DNA from: Bradyrhizobium sp. C9
GTDB taxonomy: Bacteria > Pseudomonadota > Alphaproteobacteria > Rhizobiales > Xanthobacteraceae
DNA: 64,000 nt
Assembly (NCBI RefSeq): GCF_002532045.1
Contig: NZ_NWTG01000010.1
Location: forward strand, 186,001 to 250,000
Reading direction: 5' to 3'
The first letter of the stretch is position 1. Each line of letters opens with the position of its first letter. Below the pieces are notes generated by a model, which had not been told where the DNA came from, did no database searches, and saw only the letters and a list, made by a program, of their open reading frames with translations. Both the position numbers and the translations under genes were made by a program. Below, one piece after another: positions 41,170-50,055 of the stretch.

Positions 41170-42096
41170 CTACGCGACTTCGTTAAAGCACCAGGCCAGA
41201 ATGCCCTTCTGCGCATGCAGGCGGTTTTCCGCCTCGTCGAACACCACGGATTGCGGGCCGTCGATCACCTCGTCGGTGACCTCCTCGCCGCGATGCGCGG
41301 GCAGGCAGTGCATGAACAGTGCGTCCGGCTTGGCAAGCGACATCAGCTTGGCGTTCACCTGATAGGGCTTCAGCACGTTGTGGCGGTGCTCGCCCTCCTT
41401 GTCGCCCATCGACACCCAGGTGTCGGTGACGACGCAGTCGGCGCCGCGCACGGCGGCTTCCGGATCGGTGCCGAGCACGATCGGCGCGCCGGTGGCCTTG
41501 ATCCAGTCCCGCATCGGCTTCTTCGGCGAGAGCTCCGGCGGGGTCGCGACGTTGAGGTTGAACTTGAACCGCTCGGCCGCGTGCGCCCAGGAGGCCAGCA
41601 CGTTGTTGTCGTCGCCGGTCCAGGCCACCGTCTTGCCTTCGATCGAGCCACGGTTTTCCTCATAGGTCATGAGGTCGGCCATCACCTGGCAGGGATGCGA
41701 ACGCCGGGTCAGGCCGTTGATGACGGGAACGGTGGCGTGCGCGGCGAGCTCGAGCAGCGCGTCATGGTTGAGGATGCGGATCATGATCGCATCGACATAG
41801 CGCGACAGCACGCGCGCGGTGTCGGCGATGGTCTCGCCGCGGCCGAGCTGCATCTCGGCGCCGGTCAGCATGATGGATTCACCGCCGAGCTGGCGCATGC
41901 CGACGTCGAACGACACCCTGGTGCGGGTCGAGGGGCGCTCGAAGATCATCGCCAGCGTCTTGCCTTCGAGCGGCTTCCTGCCCTTCTCGTGCGCCTTCAG
42001 CTTCGCCTTCATGGCGGCGCCGGCTTCGAGCATGTTGCGCAGCTCGCCGAGCGGCAGCTCGTTGATGTCGAGGAAGTGACGGACCGGCTTGCTCAT
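41170..42096 (-). CDS. argF: Ornithine carbamoyltransferase
   Basis: A 308-residue cytosolic enzyme converting ornithine and carbamoyl phosphate to citrulline. Carbamoyl-phosphate loop FERPSTRTR (STRTR at 56-60), ornithine-binding HCLPAHRGEE near the C-terminus. The start ATG overlaps the argD stop by one base (TAATG), so translation is coupled. Same operon order as in other alphaproteobacteria. Confidence 0.96.
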   Translation of the reverse strand: MSKPVRHFLDINELPLGELRNMLEAGAAMKAKLKAHEKGRKPLEGKTLAMIFERPSTRTRVSFDVGMRQLGGESIMLTGAEMQLGRGETIADTARVLSRYVDAIMIRILNHDALLELAAHATVPVINGLTRRSHPCQVMADLMTYEENRGSIEGKTVAWTGDDNNVLASWAHAAERFKFNLNVATPPELSPKKPMRDWIKATGAPIVLGTDPEAAVRGADCVVTDTWVSMGDKEGEHRHNVLKPYQVNAKLMSLAKPDALFMHCLPAHRGEEVTDEVIDGPQSVVFDEAENRLHAQKGILAWCFNEVA

Positions 42097-43301
42097 TATC
42101 CAGCCGCCTTCTTCGGCTGCGGCGCCGATAGCACGGAGCAGGCGCGCTCGAGCGCCGTGATCGACTGGTCGATCTCGGCCTCGGTGACGATCAGGGGCGC
42201 CAGGAACCGCACCACATTGTCGCCGGCGCCGACGGTGAGCAGCTTCTCGTTGCGCAGCGCGGCGATCAGATCGCCCGACGGCACCACCGCCTTGACGCCG
42301 ATCAACAGGCCCTCGCCGCGCACCTCCGACAGCACGCCGGGATAGCGGTCGACCACGGAAGCGAGCTTCTGCTTGAGCAGCAGCGACATCTTCTGCACGT
42401 GCTCGAAGAAGCCGGGTTTAAGCATGACATCGAGCACGGCATTGGCGGCGGCGACCGCGAGCGGATTGCCGCCGAAAGTCGAGCCGTGCGAGCCCGGCGC
42501 CATGCCGGCCGCAGCCTGCGCGGTCGCCAGCACCGCGCCGATCGGGAATCCGCCGCCGAGCGCCTTGGCCAGCGACATCACGTCCGGCGTGACGCCAGTA
42601 CGCTTGTAGGCGAACAGCTCGCCGGTGCGGCCCATGCCGGTCTGCACCTCGTCGAATGCGAGCAGCAGGCCGTGCTCGTCGCACAACGCGCGCAGCGCCT
42701 TGAAGAATGCCTGCGGCGCCGAGCGCACGCCGCCCTCGCCCTGCACCGGCTCGATCAGGATGCCGGCGGTATGCGGGCCGATCGCCTTCTTCACCGCCTC
42801 GATGTCGCCGTGCGGCACCTGGTCGAAACCGTCCATCGGCGGGCCGAAGCCTTCGAGATACTTCGCCGAGCCGGTCGCAGCCAGCGTGCCCAGCGTGCGG
42901 CCATGGAAGGCGCCCTCGAAGGTGATGATGCGGTAGCGCTCGGGATGGCCCTTGGAGAAGTGGTGGTGGCGGACCAGCTTGATCACGCCCTCCATCGCCT
43001 CGGCGCCGGAATTGCAGAAGAACACGAAGTCGGCAAAGCTCTGCTCGCACAGCCGCGCGGCCAGCACCTCGCCGTCCGGGCTCTTGAACAGGTTCGACAT
43101 GTGCCAGAGCTTGGTCGCCTGTTCCTGCAGCGCCTTGACCAGATGCGGATGTGCATGCCCGAGCGCGTTCACCGCAACACCCGAGGTGAAATCGAGATAG
43201 CGGTCGCCGTTGGTTGCGATCAGCCAGGCGCCTTCACCGCGCTCGAAGCCGAGATCGACCCGGGCGAAGACGGGGAGCAGATGCGACGAGGCGTTGGTCA
43301 T
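42096..43301 (-). CDS. argD: Acetylornithine transaminase
   Basis: A 401-residue class III PLP aminotransferase in arginine biosynthesis. Motifs: NSGAEAMEG (PLP phosphate site), DEVQTGMGRTG, and the PLP lysine Lys246 in SLAKALGGG. ATG 43301 is used; an in-frame GTG three codons earlier is possible. It leads argD-argF. A strong promoter and a terminator-like hairpin lie in its leader. Confidence 0.95.
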   Translation of the reverse strand: MTNASSHLLPVFARVDLGFERGEGAWLIATNGDRYLDFTSGVAVNALGHAHPHLVKALQEQATKLWHMSNLFKSPDGEVLAARLCEQSFADFVFFCNSGAEAMEGVIKLVRHHHFSKGHPERYRIITFEGAFHGRTLGTLAATGSAKYLEGFGPPMDGFDQVPHGDIEAVKKAIGPHTAGILIEPVQGEGGVRSAPQAFFKALRALCDEHGLLLAFDEVQTGMGRTGELFAYKRTGVTPDVMSLAKALGGGFPIGAVLATAQAAAGMAPGSHGSTFGGNPLAVAAANAVLDVMLKPGFFEHVQKMSLLLKQKLASVVDRYPGVLSEVRGEGLLIGVKAVVPSGDLIAALRNEKLLTVGAGDNVVRFLAPLIVTEAEIDQSITALERACSVLSAPQPKKAAG

Positions 43302-43374
43302 GGCGTTCACTGCCGGTTTTGAAGCCGTCAATTGCCGCGCGCCTTGACGCCAACGCAGCAACCGCCAGCTTCGG

Positions 43375-43403
43375 AAAACAAAACGGCCGCCTTTGCGGGC
43401 GGC
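43375..43403 (-). terminator. Terminator-like hairpin in the argD leader
   Basis: On the minus strand GCCGCC, loop CGCAAA, GGCGGC, then a T-rich tract CGTTTTGTTTTCC. It starts only about 5 bases after the transcription start predicted from the promoter at 43415-43442 and precedes the argD ATG by about 75 bases. It may be an attenuator or a 5'-end protector. Confidence 0.55.
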
Positions 43404-43414
43404 ACGTGCGGGGC

Positions 43415-43442
43415 ATTCTAAGCGGCAGCCGGTCAGTGTCAA
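43415..43442 (-). promoter_or_regulatory. Sigma-70 promoter for argD
   Basis: On the minus strand TTGACA (43442-43437), 16-base spacer, TAGAAT (43420-43415). The -35 is a perfect match and the -10 differs at one position. This gives a leader of about 107 bases before argD. Confidence 0.7.
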
Positions 43443-43570
43443 TCGCCGGCAGCCGGCCTTTGCCGGCCTTCCTGCAATGCGAAACCAGCGCAATCCGGAG
43501 CATTCCGGTGCGGTGGAAAAGCCTCACTGCAATGCTTAACTGTGTGGGAACATGTGGACGCACGGCCGCG

Positions 43571-43717
43571 GACTCTTGCGCCAGAGTCACGCCATATTGT
43601 AGCGTTTGGCCTGTCGGGTACGACATCTCGTGCGGCAGTACTGGACCCTCTAAGTAGCCTTCGTTCTCGCGTAAACGTTCGGGCGCAACACCGTGCCCGG
43701 CGAGGGCTAAGGGATTC
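43571..43717 (+). promoter_or_regulatory. Three GANTC (CcrM) sites upstream of gcrA
   Basis: GACTC at 43571-43575, GAGTC at 43584-43588 and GATTC at 43713-43717, within about 230 bases upstream of the gcrA start. GcrA acts at promoters methylated at GANTC by CcrM, so these could couple gcrA expression to replication-dependent methylation. The exact transcription start was not determined. Confidence 0.5.
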
Positions 43718-43798
43718 TGGCCGCAGGGATATTTGTCCAGATTGGCTCGCAGCGCCGCTCCGTCGATTTGGCCGGCGCCATGCGAAAGGAAGAATGCG

Positions 43799-44311
43799 AT
43801 GACTGTATTGACCTGGTCCGACGATCGCGTCGAGCAGCTGAAGAAGCTCTGGGAATCCGGCCTCTCGGCCAGCCAGATCGCGGCGGAACTTGGCAATGTG
43901 ACGCGAAATGCCGTGATCGGCAAAGTGCATCGGCTCGGTCTCTCCGGCCGCGCCAAGGCCCCTTCCACGGCTGCGCCGCGGCAGCGCAAGGCCCGCCCCG
44001 CCCAGCACATGATGCGGGTGGCGCGCCCGGTCTCGCGCGGCAACACCGCCCTCGCGCACGCTTTCGAGGTCGAGATGGAGCCCGATCCGATCTCCTTCGA
44101 CAACGTGGTGCCGATGAGCCAGCGGCTGTCGCTGCTCGAGCTCAACGAGGCCACCTGCCACTGGCCGGTCGGCGATCCCTCGAGCCCGGAATTCTTCTTC
44201 TGCGGCGGCAAGGCGCTCGCCGGCCTGCCCTATTGCGCGCATCACTCGCGCGTCGCCTACCAGCCCGCCGCCGATCGTCGTCGGCCCTCGGCGAAGCCAC
44301 AGATCAAGTAG
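43799..44311 (+). CDS. gcrA: GcrA cell-cycle regulator
   Basis: A 170-residue protein with the typical N-terminal DNA-binding helix-turn-helix (MTVLTWSDDRVEQLKKLWESGLSASQIAAEL...VIGKVHRLGLSGR) and the C-terminal sigma-70-interacting domain with CHWPVG, FFFCGG and PYCAHH. GcrA recruits sigma-70 polymerase to GANTC-methylated promoters in the alphaproteobacterial cell cycle. It is monocistronic with GANTC sites upstream and a strong intrinsic terminator after it. Confidence 0.95.
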   Translation: MTVLTWSDDRVEQLKKLWESGLSASQIAAELGNVTRNAVIGKVHRLGLSGRAKAPSTAAPRQRKARPAQHMMRVARPVSRGNTALAHAFEVEMEPDPISFDNVVPMSQRLSLLELNEATCHWPVGDPSSPEFFFCGGKALAGLPYCAHHSRVAYQPAADRRRPSAKPQIK

Positions 44312-44341
44312 CACTCGGGAAACTGCCTGGACTGCAAAAAC

Positions 44342-44369
44342 AAATCCCCGCGAAAGCGGGGATTTTTTT
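44342..44369 (+). terminator. Intrinsic terminator of gcrA
   Basis: Perfect 10-bp stem AAATCCCCGC/GCGGGGATTT (44342-44351 and 44356-44365) with GAAA loop, followed by a T-run to 44369, about 30 bases after the gcrA stop. Confidence 0.92.
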
Positions 44370-44447
44370 GTGTGATCTGTACGAAGCCCAGATGCAGCGA
44401 AGCGAAATCCGGGACGGCGTGTTGCGGCTTGTGATCGCCGCGCAGCC

Positions 44448-45158
44448 TTACGGCTGCGGCTCCGCCTTTGCGAAGCGATCGTCGAGCGCATAGCCGGCGC
44501 CGCGCACGGTGCGGATCGGATCCTGCTCGCGGCCGGGATTGAGCAGCTTGCGCAGGCGGCCGATATGCACGTCGACGGTACGCTCATCGATGTAGATGTC
44601 ACGGCCCCAGACGCTGTCCAGCAGCTGCTCGCGGCTGAACACGCGGCCGGGATGCTCGAGGAAGAATTCGAGCAGCCGATACTCGGTCGGACCGAGATCG
44701 ATCGGACGTCCCGAGCGCGCCACGCGGCGCTTCTCGCGATCGAGCTCGATGTCGCCATAGGTCAGCACGGTCGCAAGCCGCTCCGGGCTCGCGCGGCGCA
44801 GCAGGCCCTTCACCCGTGCCAGCAGTTCCGGCACCGAGAACGGCTTGACGATGTAGTCGTCGGCGCCGGTGGCAAGGCCGCGCACGCGCTCGCTCTCCTC
44901 GCCGCGCGCGGTCAGCATGATGATCGGAAGCTGCTTGGTCTCCGGCCGCGCCCGCAAGCGGCGGCACAGCTCGATGCCGGACAGGCCCGGCAGCATCCAG
45001 TCCAGTACCACGAGGTCGGGGATGCGCTCCTTCAGGCGGGTATCGGCATCGTCGCCGCGCCCGACCGTTTCGACATCGTAGCCTTCCGCATCGAGGTTGT
45101 AGCGCAACAGTGTCGTCAGCGCTTCCTCGTCTTCGACTACCAGAATGCGTGCGCTCAT
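44448..45158 (-). CDS. phoB: PhoB phosphate response regulator
   Basis: A 236-residue OmpR/PhoB-type regulator. Receiver domain with phospho-acceptor Asp53 (LVVLDWMLPG), Lys105 (IVKPF) and the acidic pair EDE near the start; C-terminal winged helix ends GYALDD. It binds Pho boxes such as the one before pstS. Last gene of the minus-strand pst cluster, 130 bases after phoU with a short CCGC/GCGG hairpin between. Confidence 0.95.
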   Translation of the reverse strand: MSARILVVEDEEALTTLLRYNLDAEGYDVETVGRGDDADTRLKERIPDLVVLDWMLPGLSGIELCRRLRARPETKQLPIIMLTARGEESERVRGLATGADDYIVKPFSVPELLARVKGLLRRASPERLATVLTYGDIELDREKRRVARSGRPIDLGPTEYRLLEFFLEHPGRVFSREQLLDSVWGRDIYIDERTVDVHIGRLRKLLNPGREQDPIRTVRGAGYALDDRFAKAEPQP

Positions 45159-45288
45159 CGGTTTAAGTTCTCTCTCTGTGGTGATCCGTTGCCCAGACGC
45201 AAACCGAAACGCTTACTTTCCTGAGCATAATCCCCGCGGAAACGACTTGTCGTGAAGACAATCCGGCTCCGCGCTTGCGGATCATGTC

Positions 45289-46005
45289 CTAGGTACCCGG
45301 CACCGTGGTGGCAAAGTTGGTCATGTCGCCCTTCGGGCGCTTGTCGGTGATCTGCTGGCCCTCGATCATGTAGAACACGGTCTCGGCGATGTTGGTGGCG
45401 TGATCGCCGATCCGCTCGATGTTCTTGGCGCAGAACATCAGATGGATGCAGAACGAGATGTTGCGCGGATCCTCCATCATGTAGGTCAGCAGCTCGCGGA
45501 ACAGCGAGGTGCAGATCGCATCGACCTCCTCGTCGCCCTTCCAGACGTTCATCGCCGCCGGCAGATCGTGCGCGGCATAGGCGTCGAGCACCGACTTGAC
45601 CTGCGACAGCACGAGGTCGGTCATGTGCTCCAGGCCGCGGATCAGCTTCAGCGGCTGGAAATCGCTCTCCAGCGCCGCGACGCGCTTGCCCATGTTCTTG
45701 GCGAGGTCGCCGATCCGCTCGAGGTCGGTCGCGACGCGCATTGCGCTGACGATTTCGCGCAGGTCGATCGCCATCGGCTGGCGGCGGGCGATCGTCAGCA
45801 CGGCGCGCTCTTCGATGACGCGCTGCAGATTGTCGATCTCGATGTCGGCGGCGACCACGCGCGTGCCGAGCGCGACGTCGCGACGGATCAGCGCGTCGAC
45901 CGACTCGGTGATCATCCGCTCGACGAGGCCGCCCATCTCGGCGACCAGGCGGGTCAACTCCTGCAGGTCGCTGTCGAATGCCTTGGCGGTATGTTCGGAA
46001 GCCAT
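45289..46005 (-). CDS. phoU: PhoU phosphate signalling regulator
   Basis: A 238-residue two-repeat helical protein with the PhoU motifs MRVATDLERIGDLAKN and FCAKNIERIGDHATNIAE. It relays the state of the Pst transporter to PhoR. Start ATG 46005 (or 46008) has AGGAG just upstream. It is 20 bases after pstB. Confidence 0.95.
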   Translation of the reverse strand: MASEHTAKAFDSDLQELTRLVAEMGGLVERMITESVDALIRRDVALGTRVVAADIEIDNLQRVIEERAVLTIARRQPMAIDLREIVSAMRVATDLERIGDLAKNMGKRVAALESDFQPLKLIRGLEHMTDLVLSQVKSVLDAYAAHDLPAAMNVWKGDEEVDAICTSLFRELLTYMMEDPRNISFCIHLMFCAKNIERIGDHATNIAETVFYMIEGQQITDKRPKGDMTNFATTVPGT

Positions 46006-46025
46006 CATCTCTCTCCTCAGCCCGG

Positions 46026-46844
46026 TCAACCGAACCGGCCGGTGATGTAGTCCTGGGTGCGTCGATCGCTCGGCGAGGTGAAGATCTTGTTGGTGTCGTC
46101 GAACTCGATCAGCTCACCGAGATACATGAAGGCGGTCTTGTCGGAGACGCGCGCCGCCTGCTGCATGTTGTGGGTGACGATCGCGATCGTGTAGTCCTCG
46201 GACAGCTCCTGGATCAGCTCCTCGACCTTGGCGGTCGAGATCGGATCGAGCGCCGAGCACGGCTCGTCGAACAGGATCACCTCGGGACGCACCGCCACGG
46301 TGCGCGCGATGCACAGGCGCTGCTGCTGGCCACCCGAGAGCGACAGGCCGGAGGCGTTCAGCTTGTCCTTGACCTCGTTCCACAGCGCGCCGCCGCGCAG
46401 CGCCTTCTCGACCCGGTCGTCCATCTCGGACTTCGAGATCTTCTCGTAGAGGCGGATGCCGAAGGCGATGTTCTCGTAGATCGTCATCGGGAACGGCGTC
46501 GGCTTCTGGAACACCATGCCGACCCGCGCGCGCAGCAGATTGAGGTCGAGCTTGGGATCGAGAATGTTGGTCTGGTCCAGCATCAGCTGGCCGACCGCAC
46601 GCTGGCCCGGATAGAGATCATACATCCGGTTGAAGATGCGCAGCAGGGTCGACTTGCCGCAGCCCGACGGGCCGATGAACGCCGTGACGCGGTTGGTGCC
46701 GAGCGTCAGGTTGATGTTCTTCAGCGCGTGGTGCTCGCCGTAATAGAAATTGAGGTTGCGCACCGTGACTTTCGGCGGCGCTTCCGGCAGCGGCACCTGC
46801 GGAACGTGGCTCGCGGCAGTCGTGGAGACGGAAAGCTCAGTCAT
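46026..46844 (-). CDS. pstB: PstB phosphate ABC transporter ATPase
   Basis: A 272-residue ATPase: Walker A GPSGCGKST at 58-66, LSGGQ at 169-173, Walker B ILFDEPCSALD, then ETIAIVTHNM-type H loop. It energises PstCA phosphate import. ATG 46844 overlaps the pstA stop by 4 bases. Confidence 0.96.
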   Translation of the reverse strand: MTELSVSTTAASHVPQVPLPEAPPKVTVRNLNFYYGEHHALKNINLTLGTNRVTAFIGPSGCGKSTLLRIFNRMYDLYPGQRAVGQLMLDQTNILDPKLDLNLLRARVGMVFQKPTPFPMTIYENIAFGIRLYEKISKSEMDDRVEKALRGGALWNEVKDKLNASGLSLSGGQQQRLCIARTVAVRPEVILFDEPCSALDPISTAKVEELIQELSEDYTIAIVTHNMQQAARVSDKTAFMYLGELIEFDDTNKIFTSPSDRRTQDYITGRFG

Positions 46845-47686
46845 TTTGCGGCCCTTTCGGCACCAAGGATGCGCGCGCCGATGTTCAGCGCGAGCACGGT
46901 GAAGGTGATGAGCAGCGCACCGCTCCACGCCAGCTCTTTCCAGTAGGCGTAGGGGCTTTGCACGAAGTTGTTGATGGTCACCGGCAGGTTGGCCATCGTC
47001 TTGGTCAGATCCAGGCTGAAGAACTGGTTCGACAGCGCGGTGAACAGCAGCGGCGCGGTCTCGCCGGCGACACGGGCGGTCGCCAGCAGCACGCCGGTGA
47101 TCAAACCGCTACGCGCGGCACGATAAGCGATCCGCTTGATCACCAGCGAACGCGGCAGGCCGAGCGCGGAGGCCGCCTCGCGCAGCGGGTTGGGCACCAG
47201 CAGCAGCATGTCCTCGGTGGTGCGCAGCACGACCGGGATCACGATCACGGCGAGCGCGAGACTGCCGGCGATCGCCGAGAAACCGCGCATCGGCACCACC
47301 ACCGCACCGTAAATAAACAGGCCGATGATGATCGAGGGCGCGCTGAGCAGGATGTCGTTGATGAAGCGGATCACCGAGGTGAGCTTGTCGTGCTTGCCGT
47401 ACTCGGCGAGGTAGGTGCCGGCGAACAGGCCGAGCGGCGCGCCGATGCCGACGCCGATCACCGTCATGATGACGGAACCGACGATGGCGTTGAGCAGACC
47501 GCCATCGGTCGAGCCTGGCGGCGGCGTGTTCTGCGTGAACAGCTGCACGCTGAGGCCGGTAACGCCGTTGTAGAGCAGCGTGATCAGGATCAGTGCCAGC
47601 CAGGTGACGCCGAACAGCGCCGCACCGACGCAGAGTGCGCGAATGACGATGTCGCTGCGGCGGCGGGATTTGTAGATCGGGTTCAT
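46841..47686 (-). CDS. pstA: PstA phosphate transporter permease
   Basis: A 281-residue permease with six predicted TM helices and the EAA motif region (REAASALGLPRSLVIKRIAYRAA). Start ATG 47686 is preferred; an upstream ATG at 47713 lies within pstC. It follows pstC after a 4-base gap. Confidence 0.95.
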   Translation of the reverse strand: MNPIYKSRRRSDIVIRALCVGAALFGVTWLALILITLLYNGVTGLSVQLFTQNTPPPGSTDGGLLNAIVGSVIMTVIGVGIGAPLGLFAGTYLAEYGKHDKLTSVIRFINDILLSAPSIIIGLFIYGAVVVPMRGFSAIAGSLALAVIVIPVVLRTTEDMLLLVPNPLREAASALGLPRSLVIKRIAYRAARSGLITGVLLATARVAGETAPLLFTALSNQFFSLDLTKTMANLPVTINNFVQSPYAYWKELAWSGALLITFTVLALNIGARILGAERAAK

Positions 47687-47690
47687 GGCG

Positions 47691-48689
47691 CTATTTTCCC
47701 GCTTTCGTTTCAAGTCGCATCAGCATCAGCCGGGCGCCGGCGAGCACGAAGAAGGTCAGCACGAACAGCAGGAGGCCGAGCAGGATCAGGCCGGACTGGT
47801 GCAGGCCGTCGCTCTCGGCGAATTCGCTGGCGATCGCCGCCGAGATCGTAGTGCCCGGCGCGAAGATCGACGACGAGATGCGGAACGAGTTGCCGATGAT
47901 GAAGGTCACCGCCATGGTCTCGCCGAGCGCGCGGCCGAGCGCCAGCATGATGCCGCCGATCACGCCGACCCGGGTGTAGGGGATCACGACGCTGCGGACG
48001 ACTTCCCAGGTGGTGCAGCCCATGCCGTAGGCGGCCTCCTTCAGCACCGGCGGCACGGTCTTGAACACGTCGACCGAGATCGCGGTGATGAAGGGCAGCA
48101 CCATGATGGCGAGGATCAGCGCGGCGTTGAACAGGCTGAGGTAGGACGGCGGACCGGCGAACACCGCACCCAGCACCGGGACGCCCTCGAAGATCCGGAT
48201 CATGAAGGGCTGGAACGTGTTGGCCAGGAACGGGCCCAGCACGAAGAAGCCCCACATGCCGTAGATGATCGAGGGGATGCCGGCGAGCAGCTCGATGGCG
48301 ATGCCGATCGGGCGGCGCAGCATTTGCGGGCAGAGCTCGGTGAGGAAGATGGCGATGCCGATGCCGACCGGAATGGCGATCAACATCGCGATGACCGAGG
48401 TGATCAGCGTGCCGTAGATCGGGCCGAGCGCGCCGAGCACCGGCGGATCGGCCGAGGGCGCCCAGCGCTGCGTCCAGAGGAAGGCGAAGCCGTATTCCTT
48501 CATCGCCGGCCAGGCGCCGGCGATCAGCGACAGGATGATGCCGCCGAGGATCAACAGGACCGAGATCGCCGAGATACGGGTGATCCAATAGAAGGTGAGA
48601 TCACCGAGCTTGAAGGCGCTGAGGGCCTTGGCGCGATCGTAAGGTCCCGCGGCTTCCATCACATCGCTCTGAACAGCCATGTCTGCCAC
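47691..48689 (-). CDS. pstC: PstC phosphate transporter permease
   Basis: A 332-residue permease with six TM helices and EAA-type loop (LKEAAYGMGCTTWEVVRSVVIPYT). The start is a GTG at 48689 with GAGGGG 6 bases upstream; an ATG at 48680 would shorten it by three residues but lacks good spacing. A 219-base gap with a hairpin separates it from pstS. Confidence 0.94.
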   Translation of the reverse strand: MADMAVQSDVMEAAGPYDRAKALSAFKLGDLTFYWITRISAISVLLILGGIILSLIAGAWPAMKEYGFAFLWTQRWAPSADPPVLGALGPIYGTLITSVIAMLIAIPVGIGIAIFLTELCPQMLRRPIGIAIELLAGIPSIIYGMWGFFVLGPFLANTFQPFMIRIFEGVPVLGAVFAGPPSYLSLFNAALILAIMVLPFITAISVDVFKTVPPVLKEAAYGMGCTTWEVVRSVVIPYTRVGVIGGIMLALGRALGETMAVTFIIGNSFRISSSIFAPGTTISAAIASEFAESDGLHQSGLILLGLLLFVLTFFVLAGARLMLMRLETKAGK

Positions 48690-48858
48690 GCCAATCCCCT
48701 CATTACTATGTGAAAGCCACGCAAACCGCTACGCCCCGAAGCGATCTTCACCGACGCATTTGGCCGGGCGTCGTTCCGGCTTGCGCCACCCGGGGCGCGC
48801 CCCGGCCCCGCCCCGCGTTTCTTGCCGCGGTGATGGAGCCAGGTTCTCAATCGGTCGA

Positions 48859-48887
48859 CCTGTACCGCCCTTGGGAAACGGTACAGG
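48859..48887 (-). other. Stem-loop between pstS and pstC
   Basis: Perfect 9-bp stem CCTGTACCG (48859-48867) with its complement (48879-48887), loop of 11. There is no T-run, so it is more likely an mRNA stabiliser or partial attenuator letting pstS exceed the downstream genes. Confidence 0.55.
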
Positions 48888-48908
48888 CCGTGTTCGAAAA
48901 CGTCGGAC

Positions 48909-49919
48909 TTAGCTCTTGATGTCCGAGGACCAGGTCTTCTCGATCAGCTTGACGACCGATTCCGGCATCGGGATGTAGTCGAGCTCTTCGGCCGCCTTGC
49001 CACCCTTCTCGAAGGCGTACTTGAAGAACTTGAGCGCTTCCTGCGAGGCCGCCTTGTCGGTCGAATCCTTGTGCATCAGGATGAAGGTCGCCGCGGTGAT
49101 CGGCCAGGAGGCTTCGCCCGGCTGGTCGGTCAGGATCACATAGTAGCCGGGAGCCTTGGACCAGTCGGCGTTCGACGCCGCGGCCTGGAAGGCCGCAATG
49201 GTCGGCTGCACGGTCTTGCCGGCCTTGTTGACCAGCGCGGTGTAGGTCAGCTTGTTCTGCTTGGCATAGGCGTATTCGACATAGCCGATCGCGTTCTTGG
49301 TCTGGCTGATGTTGCCGGCAACGCCTTCGTTGCCCTTGGCGCCGACGCCGACCGGCCACTCGACCGCGGTGCCGGAACCGACCTTGGACTTCCAGTCGGC
49401 GTTCGACTTGGAGAGGTAGTCAGTGAAGTTGAAGGTGGTGCCCGAACCGTCCGAACGGCGCACGACGGTGATCGCGTCGGCCGGCAGGGTCAGCTTCGGA
49501 TTGAGCTTGGCGATCGCGGCGTCATTCCACTTGGTGATCTTGCCGAGATAGATGTCGCCGAGCACTTCGCCGGATAGCACGAGGTCGCCCGACTTGATGC
49601 CTTCGACGTTCACGACCGGAACGATGGCGCCCATCACCATCGGCCACTGGACGAGGCCGTCCTTCTCGAGCTGCTCGGCCTTGAGCGGCGCGTCGGTCGC
49701 ACCGAAGGTCACGGTCTTGGCCTGGATCTGCTTGATGCCGGCGCCGGAACCGATCGACTGATAGTTCAGGCCGTTGCCGGTGTCCTTCTTGTAGGCGTCA
49801 GCCCACTTCGAATAGATCGGGAACGGAAACGTTGCGCCTGCGCCGGTAATATCGGCAGCGAAGGCTGACGTCGAAGCGGCCACCATGCCGGCAACGACGA
49901 TTGCTTTGATGAAATTCAT
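48909..49919 (-). CDS. pstS: PstS phosphate-binding protein
   Basis: A 336-residue periplasmic binding protein. Signal peptide to about residue 21-22 (ASTSAFAAD); the phosphate loops are visible as TGAGATFPFPIYSKW, GSGAGIKQI and RRSDGSGTTFNF. ATG 49919 has GGAG 8 bases upstream. It is expressed from the Pho box at 50018-50035. Confidence 0.96.
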   Translation of the reverse strand: MNFIKAIVVAGMVAASTSAFAADITGAGATFPFPIYSKWADAYKKDTGNGLNYQSIGSGAGIKQIQAKTVTFGATDAPLKAEQLEKDGLVQWPMVMGAIVPVVNVEGIKSGDLVLSGEVLGDIYLGKITKWNDAAIAKLNPKLTLPADAITVVRRSDGSGTTFNFTDYLSKSNADWKSKVGSGTAVEWPVGVGAKGNEGVAGNISQTKNAIGYVEYAYAKQNKLTYTALVNKAGKTVQPTIAAFQAAASNADWSKAPGYYVILTDQPGEASWPITAATFILMHKDSTDKAASQEALKFFKYAFEKGGKAAEELDYIPMPESVVKLIEKTWSSDIKS

Positions 49920-50017
49920 GGGGTGGTCTCCATCTTGTGAGCGAAGCGCCAATTGCGCCCGATCGCGCCCACGCCGGTCCATCTAGGAGCGGTCGGTGCT
50001 GCTTTTACGAAGGTTGG

Positions 50018-50035
50018 ATGACAGTTGGATGACAG
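50018..50035 (-). promoter_or_regulatory. Perfect Pho box (PhoB operator) upstream of pstS
   Basis: On the minus strand CTGTCATCCAACTGTCAT: two identical 7-base half sites with a 4-base spacer (50035-50029 and 50024-50018). Ten bases further lies TAAAAG (50007-50002), a plausible -10. It ends about 20 bases downstream of the phoR stop. Confidence 0.93.
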
Positions 50036-50055
50036 AGCTAAGCAGCTGAAAACGC

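Noticed and set aside
43547..43570. Second sigma-EcfG site (GGAAC near 43547) upstream of gcrA
   Set aside because: The expected CGTT at 16-17 bases is GCGG, so only the -35 matches.
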